Assembly: GCA_020205615.1 (NCBI GenBank)
Contig: CM035151.1
Coordinates: 16,842,322-16,906,321, forward strand
DNA length: 64,000 bases
Direction: 5' to 3'
Source of the DNA: Panax quinquefolius
Taxonomy: Eukaryota > Streptophyta > Magnoliopsida > Apiales > Araliaceae
The notes beneath the pieces were generated by a model. It was given only the letters and a program-made list of their open reading frames with translations, did no database searches and was not told where the DNA came from. Each line of letters opens with the position of its first letter. The first letter of the stretch is position 1. This document shows, one piece after another, positions 23,370-33,989 of this stretch. The position numbers and the translations under genes are program-made.

Positions 23370-24116
23370 ATGGGGGTGGTGAAGACACATGTTGAGGCTT
23401 TTTCTCCGGTTCCAGCACATAAAATGTTCAAAGGTTTTTTCTTGAGTCTTTTAACTATCGTCCCTCAACTTTTGCCACAGTACTTTAAGAGTGTCGAAAT
23501 CATTTCTGGAGATGGTGGAGTTGGATCCGTCTTCAAAGTCAATCTTGCCGAACGTACGTATTAACTAACTTTTAGTTAGTTTTTTTCTATAATTATACGT
23601 ATATATTAATAATTGTATGTATTAATTAGCAACTAATTTGTACCTTTATTCTTTGACAAATATTATAATTAAATTGGCAACCACAACCAACGTGGCATGC
23701 AAAGGCATTTCATATCGTAACTGGCGATGTATATATGTTTTTTTTCTTCTTATACATATATATGCAATTAATTTATACACATGTTTAATTTCTGTTGATC
23801 GAATACATTCATGCATGCAGTGGGCAATGTTACAAGCATGACACAAAAGGTGGACATAGTTGACAAGGAGAAAATGATATTCCAGTACACCATAATTGAT
23901 GGTGATATTCGATTGGGAATACTCGACACTATCATTTGTCATTTTGAAGTTCATCCTACCCATGGAGGGTGCATAGTGACGAAATCTGTCGCATATATCC
24001 CCAAGAACTATTCAGACGAGATTCCGAAATGGGGGGTTGAGCAGGCCGATATGCTGTCACTTTTGATTCTCAGGTCCGTCGAATCCCACATCCTCGCAAA
24101 TCCGAAAAAGTACTGA
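23370..24116 (+). CDS. Bet v 1 / PR-10-type protein (two exons)
   Basis: The coding sequence has two exons, 23370-23553 and 23821-24116, with a 267-bp phase-1 intron (GT at 23554, AG at 23819-23820). It gives 159 residues, the usual length of the family. The intron position, after codon 61, is the conserved one of PR-10 genes. Visible features: an N-terminal strand and helices (VVKTHVEAFSPVPAHKMFKG), the glycine-rich loop GDGGVGSV at residues 47-54 followed by FKVNLAE, and a C-terminal helix (LLILRSVESHILANP). These are typical of PR-10/Bet v 1 pockets that bind hydrophobic ligands in the cytosol. Some relatives act as norcoclaurine synthases, but no catalytic assignment is possible here. The codon made at the splice junction gives Leu62, where relatives commonly have Gly. 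The frame is intact, with a TATA box upstream and AATAAA at 24174, so the gene is probably functional. PR-10 genes are often stress-induced; no specific element was identified. Confidence 0.92.
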
Positions 24117-24173
24117 TAACAAGTATCAATCATTTTTTAATTTGGTCATGGGTTTTAAGTACGTGGTCAAATT

Positions 24174-24179
24174 AATAAA
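24174..24179 (+). terminator. Candidate polyadenylation signal of the PR-10-type gene
   Basis: AATAAA lies 58 bp after the stop codon; a second AATAAA-like run lies near 24204. Plant signals are loose, so the true cleavage site may differ. Confidence 0.45.
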
Positions 24180-24484
24180 TTAAAGCTGCCTTAATCTGTT
24201 TTAATAATAAATCCAGCTGTATACTGTGACTCAATTGTTTCTGGGCAAATAATTTGTAGGTTTTGTATTTGTATTGCATTATATATATGCATGAAGTGGT
24301 TGATGCATGCCCACAAGTACTGTATTGTGTTTAATTGTTAAAGTTTGAGGATCAATATGTATGTATGTTAATTTATGTTAAAACATGCGGAGAAGTTAAT
24401 TTCGAAGCGAAAATGTACCTTCTTTCTTGCTTTGATGCATGATTCTCATCCGTATGTATTATCAAGCTTTTAACGTAACATTTG

Positions 24485-24524
<40 letters not shown>

Positions 24525-25203
24525 TTCCTTTTACGGTGGGATCAGTGAATCACTTTCTTCTATTATTACGCGTCGTCTTTTTTTAGCGACGGTTTCGATC
24601 ATACAATCGTCATCTATACTTTTAGCGACGCTTATATGTTGTCCGTCATTAAAAGTATAGTATTTACTTATCATATAATCAAACGTCGCTTAAAAAGAAG
24701 AAAGACGGTAAAGTAGCAAAATTATGTATGACTGATAATCTCATATCCTTTTTATATATCACTTATATAAAATAAATAAAAATGAAAAAAAATTATTGAT
24801 TGAGAAATTAAGATTGTCAAGTAGGATTTATATAAAACTTTGAGTGCCAAACTAGTTTTCCAAGTTGTGTATTGTAAAAGATATTGCCCAGTCAACTTTT
24901 GGAGAGGGAATGCATCAAAACACGTACACAGATACCTCTCTCTATATGGCCTATGCCCTATAAATATGTGTGTTAAGATTTTGGAAAAAATACATTCAAA
25001 TATACATTCAGATATATTGAAATACATTTGACATTTAGAGAAATTCAAAAATATTTTAAGAATTATCATAGTTCTCTCTTTTTATCTTGTGTTATTATCT
25101 TTATCTTTCTGTGTTGATTTATTGTGTTTACCATAGTTTGTCATAACAATAGGTACGTACCTAGCACACATGTATATCTATATACAGAACGGATCTTAAT
25201 CGA
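24180..25203. other. Spacer with (TA)n tract and gcgacg foldback
   Basis: A (TA)n tract covers 24487-24522. At about 24572-24705 tttttttagcgacgg and its complement (ctttttaagcgacg on the minus strand) form a foldback with inner gcgacg motifs, like the decayed piece at 22680-22930. The 105-codon minus-strand frame at 24752-25069 has no recognisable features. Confidence 0.45.
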
Positions 25204-25393
25204 TCTTCTTAAATAGCACTCTCTTAATTAAATAACACTCATTTATTAAAACTACGTCGTATTGGAGATTATTTTAAAATACAAAATAATATTAAAATGG
25301 AGTGGTCCAGCTTGTATTTTAAAAGAATCTTCAAAACGACGTAATTTTAATAAAATAGCCCTATTTAAGATGAGTGCTATTTAAGAGGAGTGT
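25204..25393. mobile_element. Foldback MITE, about 190 bp
   Basis: The left arm cttcttaaatagcactc, then attaaaactacgtcgt and agattattttaaaatacaa, pairs with the right arm read on the minus strand (ctcttaaatagcactc, attaaaattacgtcgt, agattcttttaaaatacaa). There is no coding capacity. Confidence 0.75.
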
Positions 25394-26367
25394 TTTAGAT
25401 ACGTCTTCTATCTATATATCTATATATTTTATTAACTACCTTTATAATATAGCTAGTTCCTTATTATATATACAATCTTTCTGGGGCGACAAGAAAGTGT
25501 TGATCAGTCTGTATAATTCTATTTTTTATATATATTTAAATTACAATTAAATTATTGAATTCTGTAAAAATTTCAGTTTTAATAAATATTATATACTTTT
25601 TGAGAGTGAATAAAAAAATTGGTCTGGTCACTAAACCGATTAGCACTTCCCAATCGCCCTATATTTATTCTTATACATATATAGGTATATAATTGGTGAG
25701 CTAGGGGGAAAGAAATGTGCATAGCTGTATATATATACCAATTGGTGAGCTAGGGGGAAAGAAATGTCGTCCGCTAGTAATATTAGCAGACGTGATTAAT
25801 GAAAAAAACTCTCACTTTTATCCCCATTTGCCCATATATGTCAAATATTACATAGAATCTGCTAGTAAGACTAGCGGACGGACAAAATAATATAGTCTTT
25901 AATCCTGCACTGCATCACCTTCCTTTAATCCTTAATCACATGCAATACCCAATACACCTTTAATCCTACCCGCACTGCAATACCCAATACTGATAAACAT
26001 CAATTCAACACAACAACATACCCAATACACATTTAATCCCACCTGCACTACAATATCCAATACTAATCAACATTAATTCAACACAACAACATCAATTCAA
26101 TTCCAACACTGCACTGCAAAATCGACTACACAACAACATCAATTCAATTCCAACACGAATTCTTGAATTCCTGATCAACATAATTTCAAGAATTAATATA
26201 GTTATAAATAGGTCCAATTATCAAAATATATACAATGTCATAATTTTATCTCGGTGCTTTCTAATATAAAATATAAAAGGCATGCTTAAATTTATATTTT
26301 AGTAGAAAATGAAGATTTTATTTGGATAGAAGTACAAAATGAAATCCTCCAAAGCATGCTTATATTA

Positions 26368-26518
26368 GGATCCGGTTAGTCTATGAAGTTATTTTTTTGG
26401 TAAGTTGGTCAATTGGCCAATAGAATATTAACACACATAAAATATCGTATGCGTGTTAATATTCTATTGATCAATTGACTAACTTACCCCAAAATAAATT
26501 TCATACTAACCACTTCCT
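26368..26518. mobile_element. MITE copy 1 (151 bp, hAT-like 8-bp target duplication)
   Basis: Inverted arms run from ggatccggttagt through ggtaagttggtcaattgg and aatagaatattaacac and return to the right end, which reads on the minus strand aggaagtggttagtatgaa. It is flanked by ttatatta on both sides (26360-26367 and 26519-26526). The empty site survives in the other repeat copy at about 9376-9395 (gcttatattagcatgcac). An 8-bp duplication suggests hAT; 9 bp with one mismatch is also possible. Confidence 0.85.
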
Positions 26519-26637
26519 TTATATTAACATGCACATGTATCTCTACCTGACAATAAAAGCATTTGTCAAAAATCGTCTACATTATACATAGAAAACAAAT
26601 AGACACAGTAACTATAATAATTACGTTGGGAAATTAC

Positions 26638-26716
26638 CTTTGTAACTGAAGTAGCAAAAACAAATAGGTTGTGAATCAGCATCTTCAGGTTTGTTCCAAC
26701 TCTTAATCTTCGTGTG
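26638..26716 (-). pseudogene. VPS54: Partial VPS54-derived exon (second copy)
   Basis: This part is nearly identical to 9598-9676: the donor site and the stretch reading KSWNKPEDADSQP in one frame on the minus strand. It is cut off at 26716, inside the exon, where the similarity to the first copy ends. It cannot be expressed as a VPS54 protein. Confidence 0.55.
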
Positions 26717-26910
26717 TTCAAGGGTCAAATCGATGGATGGATCAATACGTTATTATTCAATATATTCACAATTTTTTTTTAATTTCTTCGTGTTTGACTT
26801 TTTACATATATCATAAAATTTATAAATAGGAATATGTATGACAAATTATTAGTTTTTGTCTTTTCCCCCTTACCCTTAGTTTGGGTACAGGTGGCAATTT
26901 TGGTTATTTA

Positions 26911-27059
26911 GGGAAGTGGTTAGTATGAAGTTTATTTTGGGGTAAGTTGGTCAATTGATCAATAAAATACTGGCACGCAGGCGAGATTGTATGAGTGTCA
27001 GTATTCTATTGGCCAATTGATCAACTTATCAAAAAAATAATTTCATGCTAACCGGATCA
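26911..27059. mobile_element. MITE copy 2, same family, opposite orientation
   Basis: The left end gggaagtggttagtatgaag and the right end ctaaccggatca are the reverse arrangement of the copy at 26368-26518. The arms contain ggtaagttggtcaattgatc and its complement. The loop part (ctggcacgcaggcgagattg) differs. The flanks gttattta and gttatata agree at 7 of 8 bases. A shorter fragment of the same end lies at 63112-63160. Confidence 0.8.
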
Positions 27060-28376
27060 GTTATATAGCACCGGATTGATTAGTTCAATGAGAAGACTTA
27101 ATTACGTACGTATAGTTTAATTAAAGGACAGGGGGTTAACGTACGGAAAAAATATGGTACTGTATAAAGTTAAATTTAAGTCCTTGCCAGATGGTGGCAT
27201 GCAAGGGAGATTTTGAGCTCAAGGTTAATGCTGCCGCCTGCCGGCATGGAAAAGGTCTTGGGGATGTACATGTACGTGTACGTGTACGTACGTACAAGGT
27301 TGTCGAAGCCTACCTCCTTAATTAAGAACCCCGATAGCCTATATATGTTTAATGTGCTTAATTATTAGGATTACGTGTTAAGCCACTAATTGTCTAATGT
27401 GGACCTAAACAGAATTGGGCTTAAAAGGGAACTGGACTTATGCCACTTCCTACAATCCCCTGGCCTTATATCCCAACAACATACTGAATGTCTTCATTAA
27501 GCATATAAAATAATTTATTCAGCTCTCCTTCTATTTAATTGCTAATTTTATAATATTAATATTAATTATTTCCTTAATTCCTTCTTGGGTGAGGCATAAA
27601 TGGTTCAAACTCAATTTCATCGTCTTTTTTATATATATATACATAGATTTTATGATTTTTTTAAAATTAAAAAATGATTATTTTTTTTAAAATGAATGAA
27701 ATGATTTTGGTGCATTAATTCGATTGTTTGCATTACCTTTTGGATTTCTAGAGAAACTAATTTTAATAATTTTCCAAGGATAGTCATCAAGTATATTCTA
27801 TGGTCGGAGAAATAATATTGGGATAGGGGGGAAAAAGGAGAGAAAGAAACAACTAAACTTTAATAAAGAATAATAATATATGTAATTGACCAACCATATA
27901 ATCTTGTTTTCAAATGATACATGACATAAATATAATGACAAATTAAGTCTGCTTGGAATTAATATAGCATGGAAAATTAATCCAAGCCCATTCATTCATT
28001 CAGAGAGCTTGAAAACCATACTCCAACATGCATGGATCAGTGACTTCATCTTCCTACCAACAGAGAAGTGTGAATCATTTTGCATATATTTTTATTTGAG
28101 TGTTTCTTTTATTTGTGCATCTTTAAGATTGTTACACCGAATGATTTAATTAGATCATAATTTTGTAAATATATATTAAGTTGTTGATAAATAAATTCAT
28201 ACCCTTTCACTAACGATTTTACAAATTTGTATGTGCCTTAAACGAGTACCGTGCTTATTCTCTTAAAAAGAAAATACTAAACTTTTTAAATAAAGTGCAA
28301 AACCATTGAAGGCTACTTACCCCATTATTTTAAATTATAAAACTAAGCCAGATTTAAAGTACAGTGCTTTCGTGCA
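27060..28376. other. Gene-free spacer
   Basis: No gene is supported. A cluster of gtac palindromes lies at about 27263-27297 (gtacatgtacgtgtacgtg). A short TA run lies at 27629-27640. The minus-strand open frame 27798-27995 has no recognisable features. Confidence 0.4.
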
Positions 28377-28384
28377 TATTTTAA

Positions 28385-28519
28385 GGGAAATGATATTTGT
28401 ATAAATAATATTTGATATTTTCATAAAACTTCTTTTACTTGAATGTGAGACTTATTTATTATTCATGTGAAAGAAATTTTATGAAACTATCATATTTATT
28501 TGTGAAAATATCAATTTCC
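28385..28519. mobile_element. hAT-like MITE, 135 bp
   Basis: The ends gggaaatgatatttgt and (minus strand) ggaaattgatattttc are inverted copies. Inner arms also pair (ttcataaaacttctttta with its complement). It is flanked on both sides by tattttaa (28377-28384 and 28520-28527), an 8-bp target duplication. Confidence 0.8.
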
Positions 28520-28527
28520 TATTTTAA

Positions 28528-29360
28528 ACCCCACAATACAGACAAAGTGACTGAAAATGATACCCCAGTGCTCATAAGAATTTACCACGATATACAAATA
28601 AAATCGAAGTAAAAAGAGTTTTATTTGTTATCTATAAAAATTTAATAATGATAGGGAGATGCTACAATTGTTTTAGTAGAACGTCTTTATATTCTTGATT
28701 CATTCTGTGACACGAAATTTATCATTGGCTAAACAATTATTTGGTTATGCCATTTTAGAGTTTATATACTTTAACCGAAGCTATTACATCGTTTGCCCCA
28801 ATGATGTATTATAATGAAATTAAAGATATTATGTCATCTTATATTATCATTAAAAGAAATACATTCTTCTTTTAAGCAAAAAAAAATTTTAATTTTCGAA
28901 AATTCAATATCTTTAATGTTTGTGAAATAAAGAGGGTATCAAATTTTAGTAAAATCAAATCCTCCTCGCAAAACCCCAGTGTCGTAACTTGCATTTCTAC
29001 CAACAATGAAAGTGAAAGCAGAGGTAAGTACGTAAACATACTTTAATTAACAACACGTATATGAGATTCTTAGGCTCAACAAATTGACAAAACTGGAAGG
29101 GTAATATAAAACTAATGACTTTATTAATTGACCAATTCAAAAACAGTGGCCTGAATAGTAAATATATAGGAGTAGTCCAATGATTAGTTTGGTGAAAAGC
29201 TTGCTTAAACAAACATTGTATAGAAGAGGTAAAAATATATAACAAGTGGACACTTTTTGCATAATAAAATTAAATAACAAATACAACCCTTTTTTAACCA
29301 GGAGTATTACATAAGAACTGGAAGTAGATATATTTTCCTTTTTCTCTGCTAACGAAAAAT
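28528..29360. other. AT-rich spacer
   Basis: I see no gene and no clear mobile element. The minus-strand open frame at 28997-29245 is AT-rich and unrecognised. Confidence 0.4.
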
Positions 29361-29369
29361 TAAGCTAGC

Positions 29370-29646
29370 AAGACTAGGGGGTAAGCCGAGTCAAGTAATT
29401 AGGTACTCAATTTGAGATTAGCTCGAAAATATGATACAAAATTCAAATTTAAAGTTGATCTGAGTCGAATCTAATCCATACTCGTTTTCTGTTTAATGAT
29501 ACACAAGTCGAATTCGAGCATACCAGTGTTCGCTCATATTAGAGTTCGAGTATTTCATTTTTTCTCGAAAGAACCATACTCGATACCTGCTCGATGGATC
29601 ATATTCGAATATTGGTCTGAACTATGCTAGTAAGCTAAATATAATA
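29370..29646. mobile_element. Left part of an older element split by the retrotransposon nest
   Basis: The stretch is rich in cgag/ctcg words (gtaagccgagtcaagta, agtcgaattcgagca, gagttcgagtatttc), like the ends of some plant DNA transposons. The right flank of the nest, 59369-59805, has the same style (aagcgaagtcgagtac, gaattcgaagctcaa, gattcgactcatttac) and ends in a run loosely inverted to the left start. The nest therefore probably landed in this older repeat. Confidence 0.4.
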
Positions 29647-29840
29647 TGTGAAACCCCAGATTTTATGAATAAAGAATTAATTTTCTCGAAATAATTTTTT
29701 TTATATTATGGTGTGAATTTGAGATAATGTTAAAGTTGTGGGAAATATTTATAAATTTTACAAAGTATGCAAGTTGTCATATTATATTCGATTGGTGGGG
29801 AATATTCGTTTTAAAGCGAAATATTAAATGCAATGACAAG

Positions 29841-32604
29841 TGATCTAAGACTCAAATTATTAATAAATAAAATTTATTTTCCTCTATTTATTATTTTGAA
29901 ATAGTAAGGGTTGATTTGATTAATGTGGATAGTTATGGGTAAAATCGCATAAATATTTGAATAAGCAAGTGGTTATAAAATATTCATTATTTGAGGAGAA
30001 TATTCGTTTGGTCGTGGAATATTCATCTTGTCGAGGAATATTAAATGCAATGTGCCTTGATCTTTTCTTGGGCCCCATAACTGGAAAGCGATTGGATGAA
30101 GAAAGCGACAAATATAAGTTATTTATAAATAACGGCGTAGTTATTACAGATTAATCTTGTTGGAATACACGGTCGTTAAAACACACTAATACGCGTTGTT
30201 GAACAAGAATATTTGCGGTATTGCACCAATTATTGATTCTTACGTAAGAAGATACTTTACTCAATAATTGTTACGATGAATCTTATTCGATTATTTTATT
30301 TTATTGATTCAATAATTCTTTGCATTGATATTTTATATTCTTCGTTGTTTGATAAATTGTCATTACATAAAGTATTTTTCATTATCGAAGCAATAATTCA
30401 TATTATCTGAATAATATTATTAGAAAATATTATTGGCAATGTCTAGAAAGTTACGCTACAAGGAGAGATTTGGTACCTAATCAATGGCCAAGTAAGGAGA
30501 AATCTTTATTGAAAAGCCCTCTTCCTCACAGGAGCGGCACTGGTTGCAATCTTGTGATTCTGTAATATTATTTGTGAATAATTAATTATTGATTTATATG
30601 ATGAGAAAAATATTAATTTTATGTGGATATAGATGGAGAAAATTTTAATGTGACAATTGTTGAAAATTAATATTTTATCTTTTCTCGATAAAATAATTTA
30701 TTTAAATATATTATTTTAATAATATATTAACTTGATGATATTTTATAATGAATGTGGGATATATGAGTATATGAGGAAGAGTATTTTTGTGGCATTAAAT
30801 GTTTAACACATATTTTGTGTGTTGGTGGACACAATTATTAATAGAAATTTGATTATACCGTAAAATCGCCTGGATTTATGGATTTGGTCAATTTTTGTTT
30901 GGAATTTGAAAAAACTTTCTTCTGCAAAGTTGTAGAGAATTGAATTTCCTATAAAAACACGCGAGATTCGAATTTTCTGATAAAATGGCTATTTATTGTG
31001 AATTATTGAAGTTCCAAAGCTATGAAATAATTGATTTTTGGAAGTTTTAATTATTTTTTTCAAGAAAAACATTTTTGGTGTGTTAAGTGGGTCTAGCATG
31101 TGTTATTGATTGCTGAAATCAGATCTCCAAAAGTGGGCGTATAGAATTTTAACAAATAATAATAATATTATATTAAATTTTCTGTTTTGGTGTTCTAAGC
31201 ATTTTTCTATAAATAGGGTGCTTAGGTTAGAATTGAAAATCACACTAGAAACTGAAGTTTTTTCTTTCTATATTATCGAAAGCGTATTCTTGTGAGTATT
31301 TTGAGTATACTTTGAGTATTGCTATATCTCTGCAAGTTCAAGTCATAGCTTATATCAGGTGTTTCAATTAGAAATCTTGTCTTTCGAGGTAAGGGATGTT
31401 ATTTTATTCTCGAAAATGATATTATTTCTTCAATATCATTATCTTCGAAATATTGGTTGGAAATTTTTATCAAATTTGGAACTTTTTTCATGTCGGGGTT
31501 ACTTATTCATGAGTTCTTATTCACGAGTTACTATTCACGAGTATTATTCACGAAGCGTGAAGATGTTTTTTTGTGAAATTTCTATCTTTTGGTGTCTGAG
31601 TTACTTATTCACGATATGGCACTATTCACGATACGGCAAGACTATTCATAGAAAAATGAAATTTCTTCTTTTCAATCAAAATATCTATTCGGATACTAGC
31701 TTTGATTGTATCCAAGTTTTGATCATTCTTGAATTTTACACCACTATGATTATTTTTGAGGTATTGTTGGACATGGATAAAACAAAGTACGAATCCTTAA
31801 TCCTTAATCCTTGTCATTTTGTTTCACTTTGGATTCGTTTCTTTAAAAATATTTTTCATCATCCTCGGTCTTAAATGATGATATTATTGAATATCTTTGG
31901 CTGTAGTAGCAAAGATGAATGATTTCGATGAATATCTTTGGGCGTAGTGCAAAGATGAGCAGTGTTTAGATGAACATATTAATGATGAATATCTTTGGCT
32001 GTAGTGCAAAAGATGAATATTTGATTCCGGATATATATTGATTGATGTTACGAGGATAAAATATCGACAATGAACTTTTAAATTCTATATATAGAAGATA
32101 GTAGTTTGCATTCTCTACTTAACTCTTCTAATGAATTGTTGTTTCACTTGCAGATTGTTGATTTAAAAACCGGTTGTCTATTGTCAGATTCTATTAGATT
32201 TTTCCTGTTGAAGACTAACGATAATTTGTTGTATATTATCTTAGTCATAATATTCTTCTTTGGGCTAGTTGAGCTCACCCTTTTCCTTGTTGTTCCATTT
32301 TTCTTCTCGGGAGGCGAGAATGTAGCGAAGTACTTAGTCGGGGTATGGAATGAATGTTCTAGAGAGAGTTGTTTAGTAGTCCTCACCATTTTGTAAAATA
32401 ATGTATAAATAATTGTGATGAGGATTTATTTGGGTATATATATTATGCAGAAGACAATAATTGTATTTAAACTTCATGATATATATATATGTTGTCGATT
32501 TTGCACGATAAATGTATTAATAAAGTTGTAGTTATTTACGCATACCATGTATTTGGCGACTCGAGAATGGGTTGGATGGAATGGACCTATTTTTGGGCGT
32601 CGCG
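29841..32604 (+). repeat. 5' LTR of beta-1 (2764 bp)
   Basis: The LTR starts tgatctaagactcaaattat, a damaged form of tgtaagacccc, and ends ggcgtcgcg just before the primer site. TATAAATAG is at 31208-31216. The donor-like gag|gtaaggg is at 31389 and the acceptor-like ttcacttgcag ends at 32153. Three stem-loops lie at 31889-32018. Short repeats of ttattcacgag type lie at about 31500-31650. AATAAAG lies near 32519. The 171-codon frame at 31359-31874 lies in this LTR and is not kept in the other copies. Confidence 0.9.
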
Positions 32605-32606
32605 GT

Positions 32607-32619
32607 TGGTATTAGAGCT
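32607..32619 (+). other. Primer binding site, tRNA-iMet (beta-1)
   Basis: tggtattagagct matches the TGGTATCAGAGC complement of initiator-Met tRNA except at the CA of the CAG triplet. Confidence 0.8.
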
Positions 32620-32794
32620 TAGGGATATGATCTCTGGCGGAGATCGGGGAATAGAACTAGGAGGGAGGCGAGTAAAATCCTTCGCTAGTATGTGTCTACC
32701 TAAGCTTATTTGTTAGTTGATTAGTATATAGGGATATTATATGATATATTGATTTCCTTAATTAACCCTTGTTTTATGGCGATGATTTGAGAAT

Positions 32795-33900
32795 GTAATT
32801 GAGAATATTAATGATGGAGTAAATGAGACCGTGGAGATGCACTGTCTTTACCAATGAGGAGAGCGTGCAACAGTGGCAATGTACCTCCCGTGAACAACAC
32901 TTTGAAGCGGATGATGAGCGAGGGGATGTTTAGAAGCTTTGCGAGTTCATGCAAAAAATCAGACGAGGAGACTCGTGTTCAAAATACTGAGGAGGAAATG
33001 ATAGCAATTCACGGTGGTCTGACCAAGCGGTTCAAAGAGTTGGGACCACGAATGCTTGGGAAAGCCGGATCCGATTAAAGGCGAGGCGTGGGTCAAACAA
33101 ATTACCAAGATATTCGATGTCTTGGGATGCACGGAGGAACGAAAGTTCCATTCGCTACTTTTATGTTAAAAGAACGAGGCGGATTCATCGGTGGGAATCT
33201 GTGAAACGTACCCATCCAGTTGCACTCAACATGTCATGGGAGACATTTCAGAAACAGTTCAATGACAAGTACTTCCCTGAAAGTATTCATCATATGAAGG
33301 AAGTGGAGTTTATTAGACCGAGCATAATAACATGATGGTGTCCCGAAGACGAGGCGAAGTTCGCGGAGTTATCGAGTTTTGCACCTCATTTGGTGGAAAA
33401 TGAGGAGCGTATGACGCGCGGATGTTTCGAGAGGTTTGAAACCCAGATACGTCAAGATCTCATTTCTCATAAATTTTCTCTATTCAGGATGTTGTCGGCG
33501 GGGCTCGATTGTTAGAAGCGAGATAACGAATACGTTCAACCGAGGGACCATAACCGAGGATTATCTAGAAGATAGCAGTCATCGAATAACGATAACCAAA
33601 GAAAAAGAAGAATCTGAACAAAGGCGGTAACCACTACTGGTGGTAATCGTGGCCATGAAAATAGAAAAGCGAGTCGGGAGGAGATTTTAAAAGAGGAGAT
33701 TCAACAACGACCATGTGAAGGCGTCGGCCAAGAGTAATTTGGTTCCAAGGAGGAGAAAGACCACCCCGGTCGTATGTTACAAATCTGGGAAAGAGGGACA
33801 TATCACCAAACCGCTCACAACAGTTTAAGGTATGCTATAATTATGGAAAAGAAGGACATATCGCTCGAGATTTTACGGTATCGAAACCTAGTCCAGCGGG
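32795..33900 (+). pseudogene. gag: Decayed gag of beta-1
   Basis: The capsid-like residues RESVKRTHPVAL-type and QFNDKYFPESIHHMKEVEFI are readable at 33117-33335, with NMSWETFQ before them. The N-terminal part (RRACNSGNVPPVNN, EEEMIAIHGGLTKRFKELG) lies at 32854-33078. Two zinc knuckles at about 33772-33880 read CYKSGKEGHIT (second Cys lost) and CYNYGKEGHIARDF. There are several frame changes and no continuous protein. It is closely related to the gag of beta-2 at 38500. Confidence 0.82.
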
Positions 33901-33989
33901 AATGGTGACTCAAAAGGATGTCTCGGAAAAGTCAAAGTCAACGGTTCTGGAAGAGCGTTTGTCGTAAATAAATCAAAATGCGAGAACCC

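Larger units (their letters stand above)
25768..26716. repeat. Dispersed repeat, copy 2 (949 bp), with MITE insertion and partial VPS54 exon
   Basis: This is the partner of 8796-9676, starting cgtccgctagt and ending cttcgtgtg. Copy 2 lacks the 100-bp tandem duplication of copy 1 but has a 151-bp MITE at 26368-26518. Its end cuts the VPS54-like exon after 79 bp (26638-26716), while copy 1 continues for another 65 bp. Just before its start a 27-bp segment (ttggtgagctagggggaaag) is duplicated at 25691 and 25739. Confidence 0.75.

Noticed and set aside
23646..23963. 105-codon open frame on the minus strand
   Set aside because: It overlaps the intron and second exon of the PR-10-type gene on the opposite strand and has no recognisable features.
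27181..27260. Protein-like stretch (GDFELKVNAAACRHGKGLGD) on the + strand
   Set aside because: It is too short, has no start or splice support, and matches no family I can name.
31359..31874. 171-codon open frame
   Set aside because: It lies inside the 5' LTR of beta-1. The same place in the other beta LTRs is broken, and the composition is that of AT-rich DNA with repeats.
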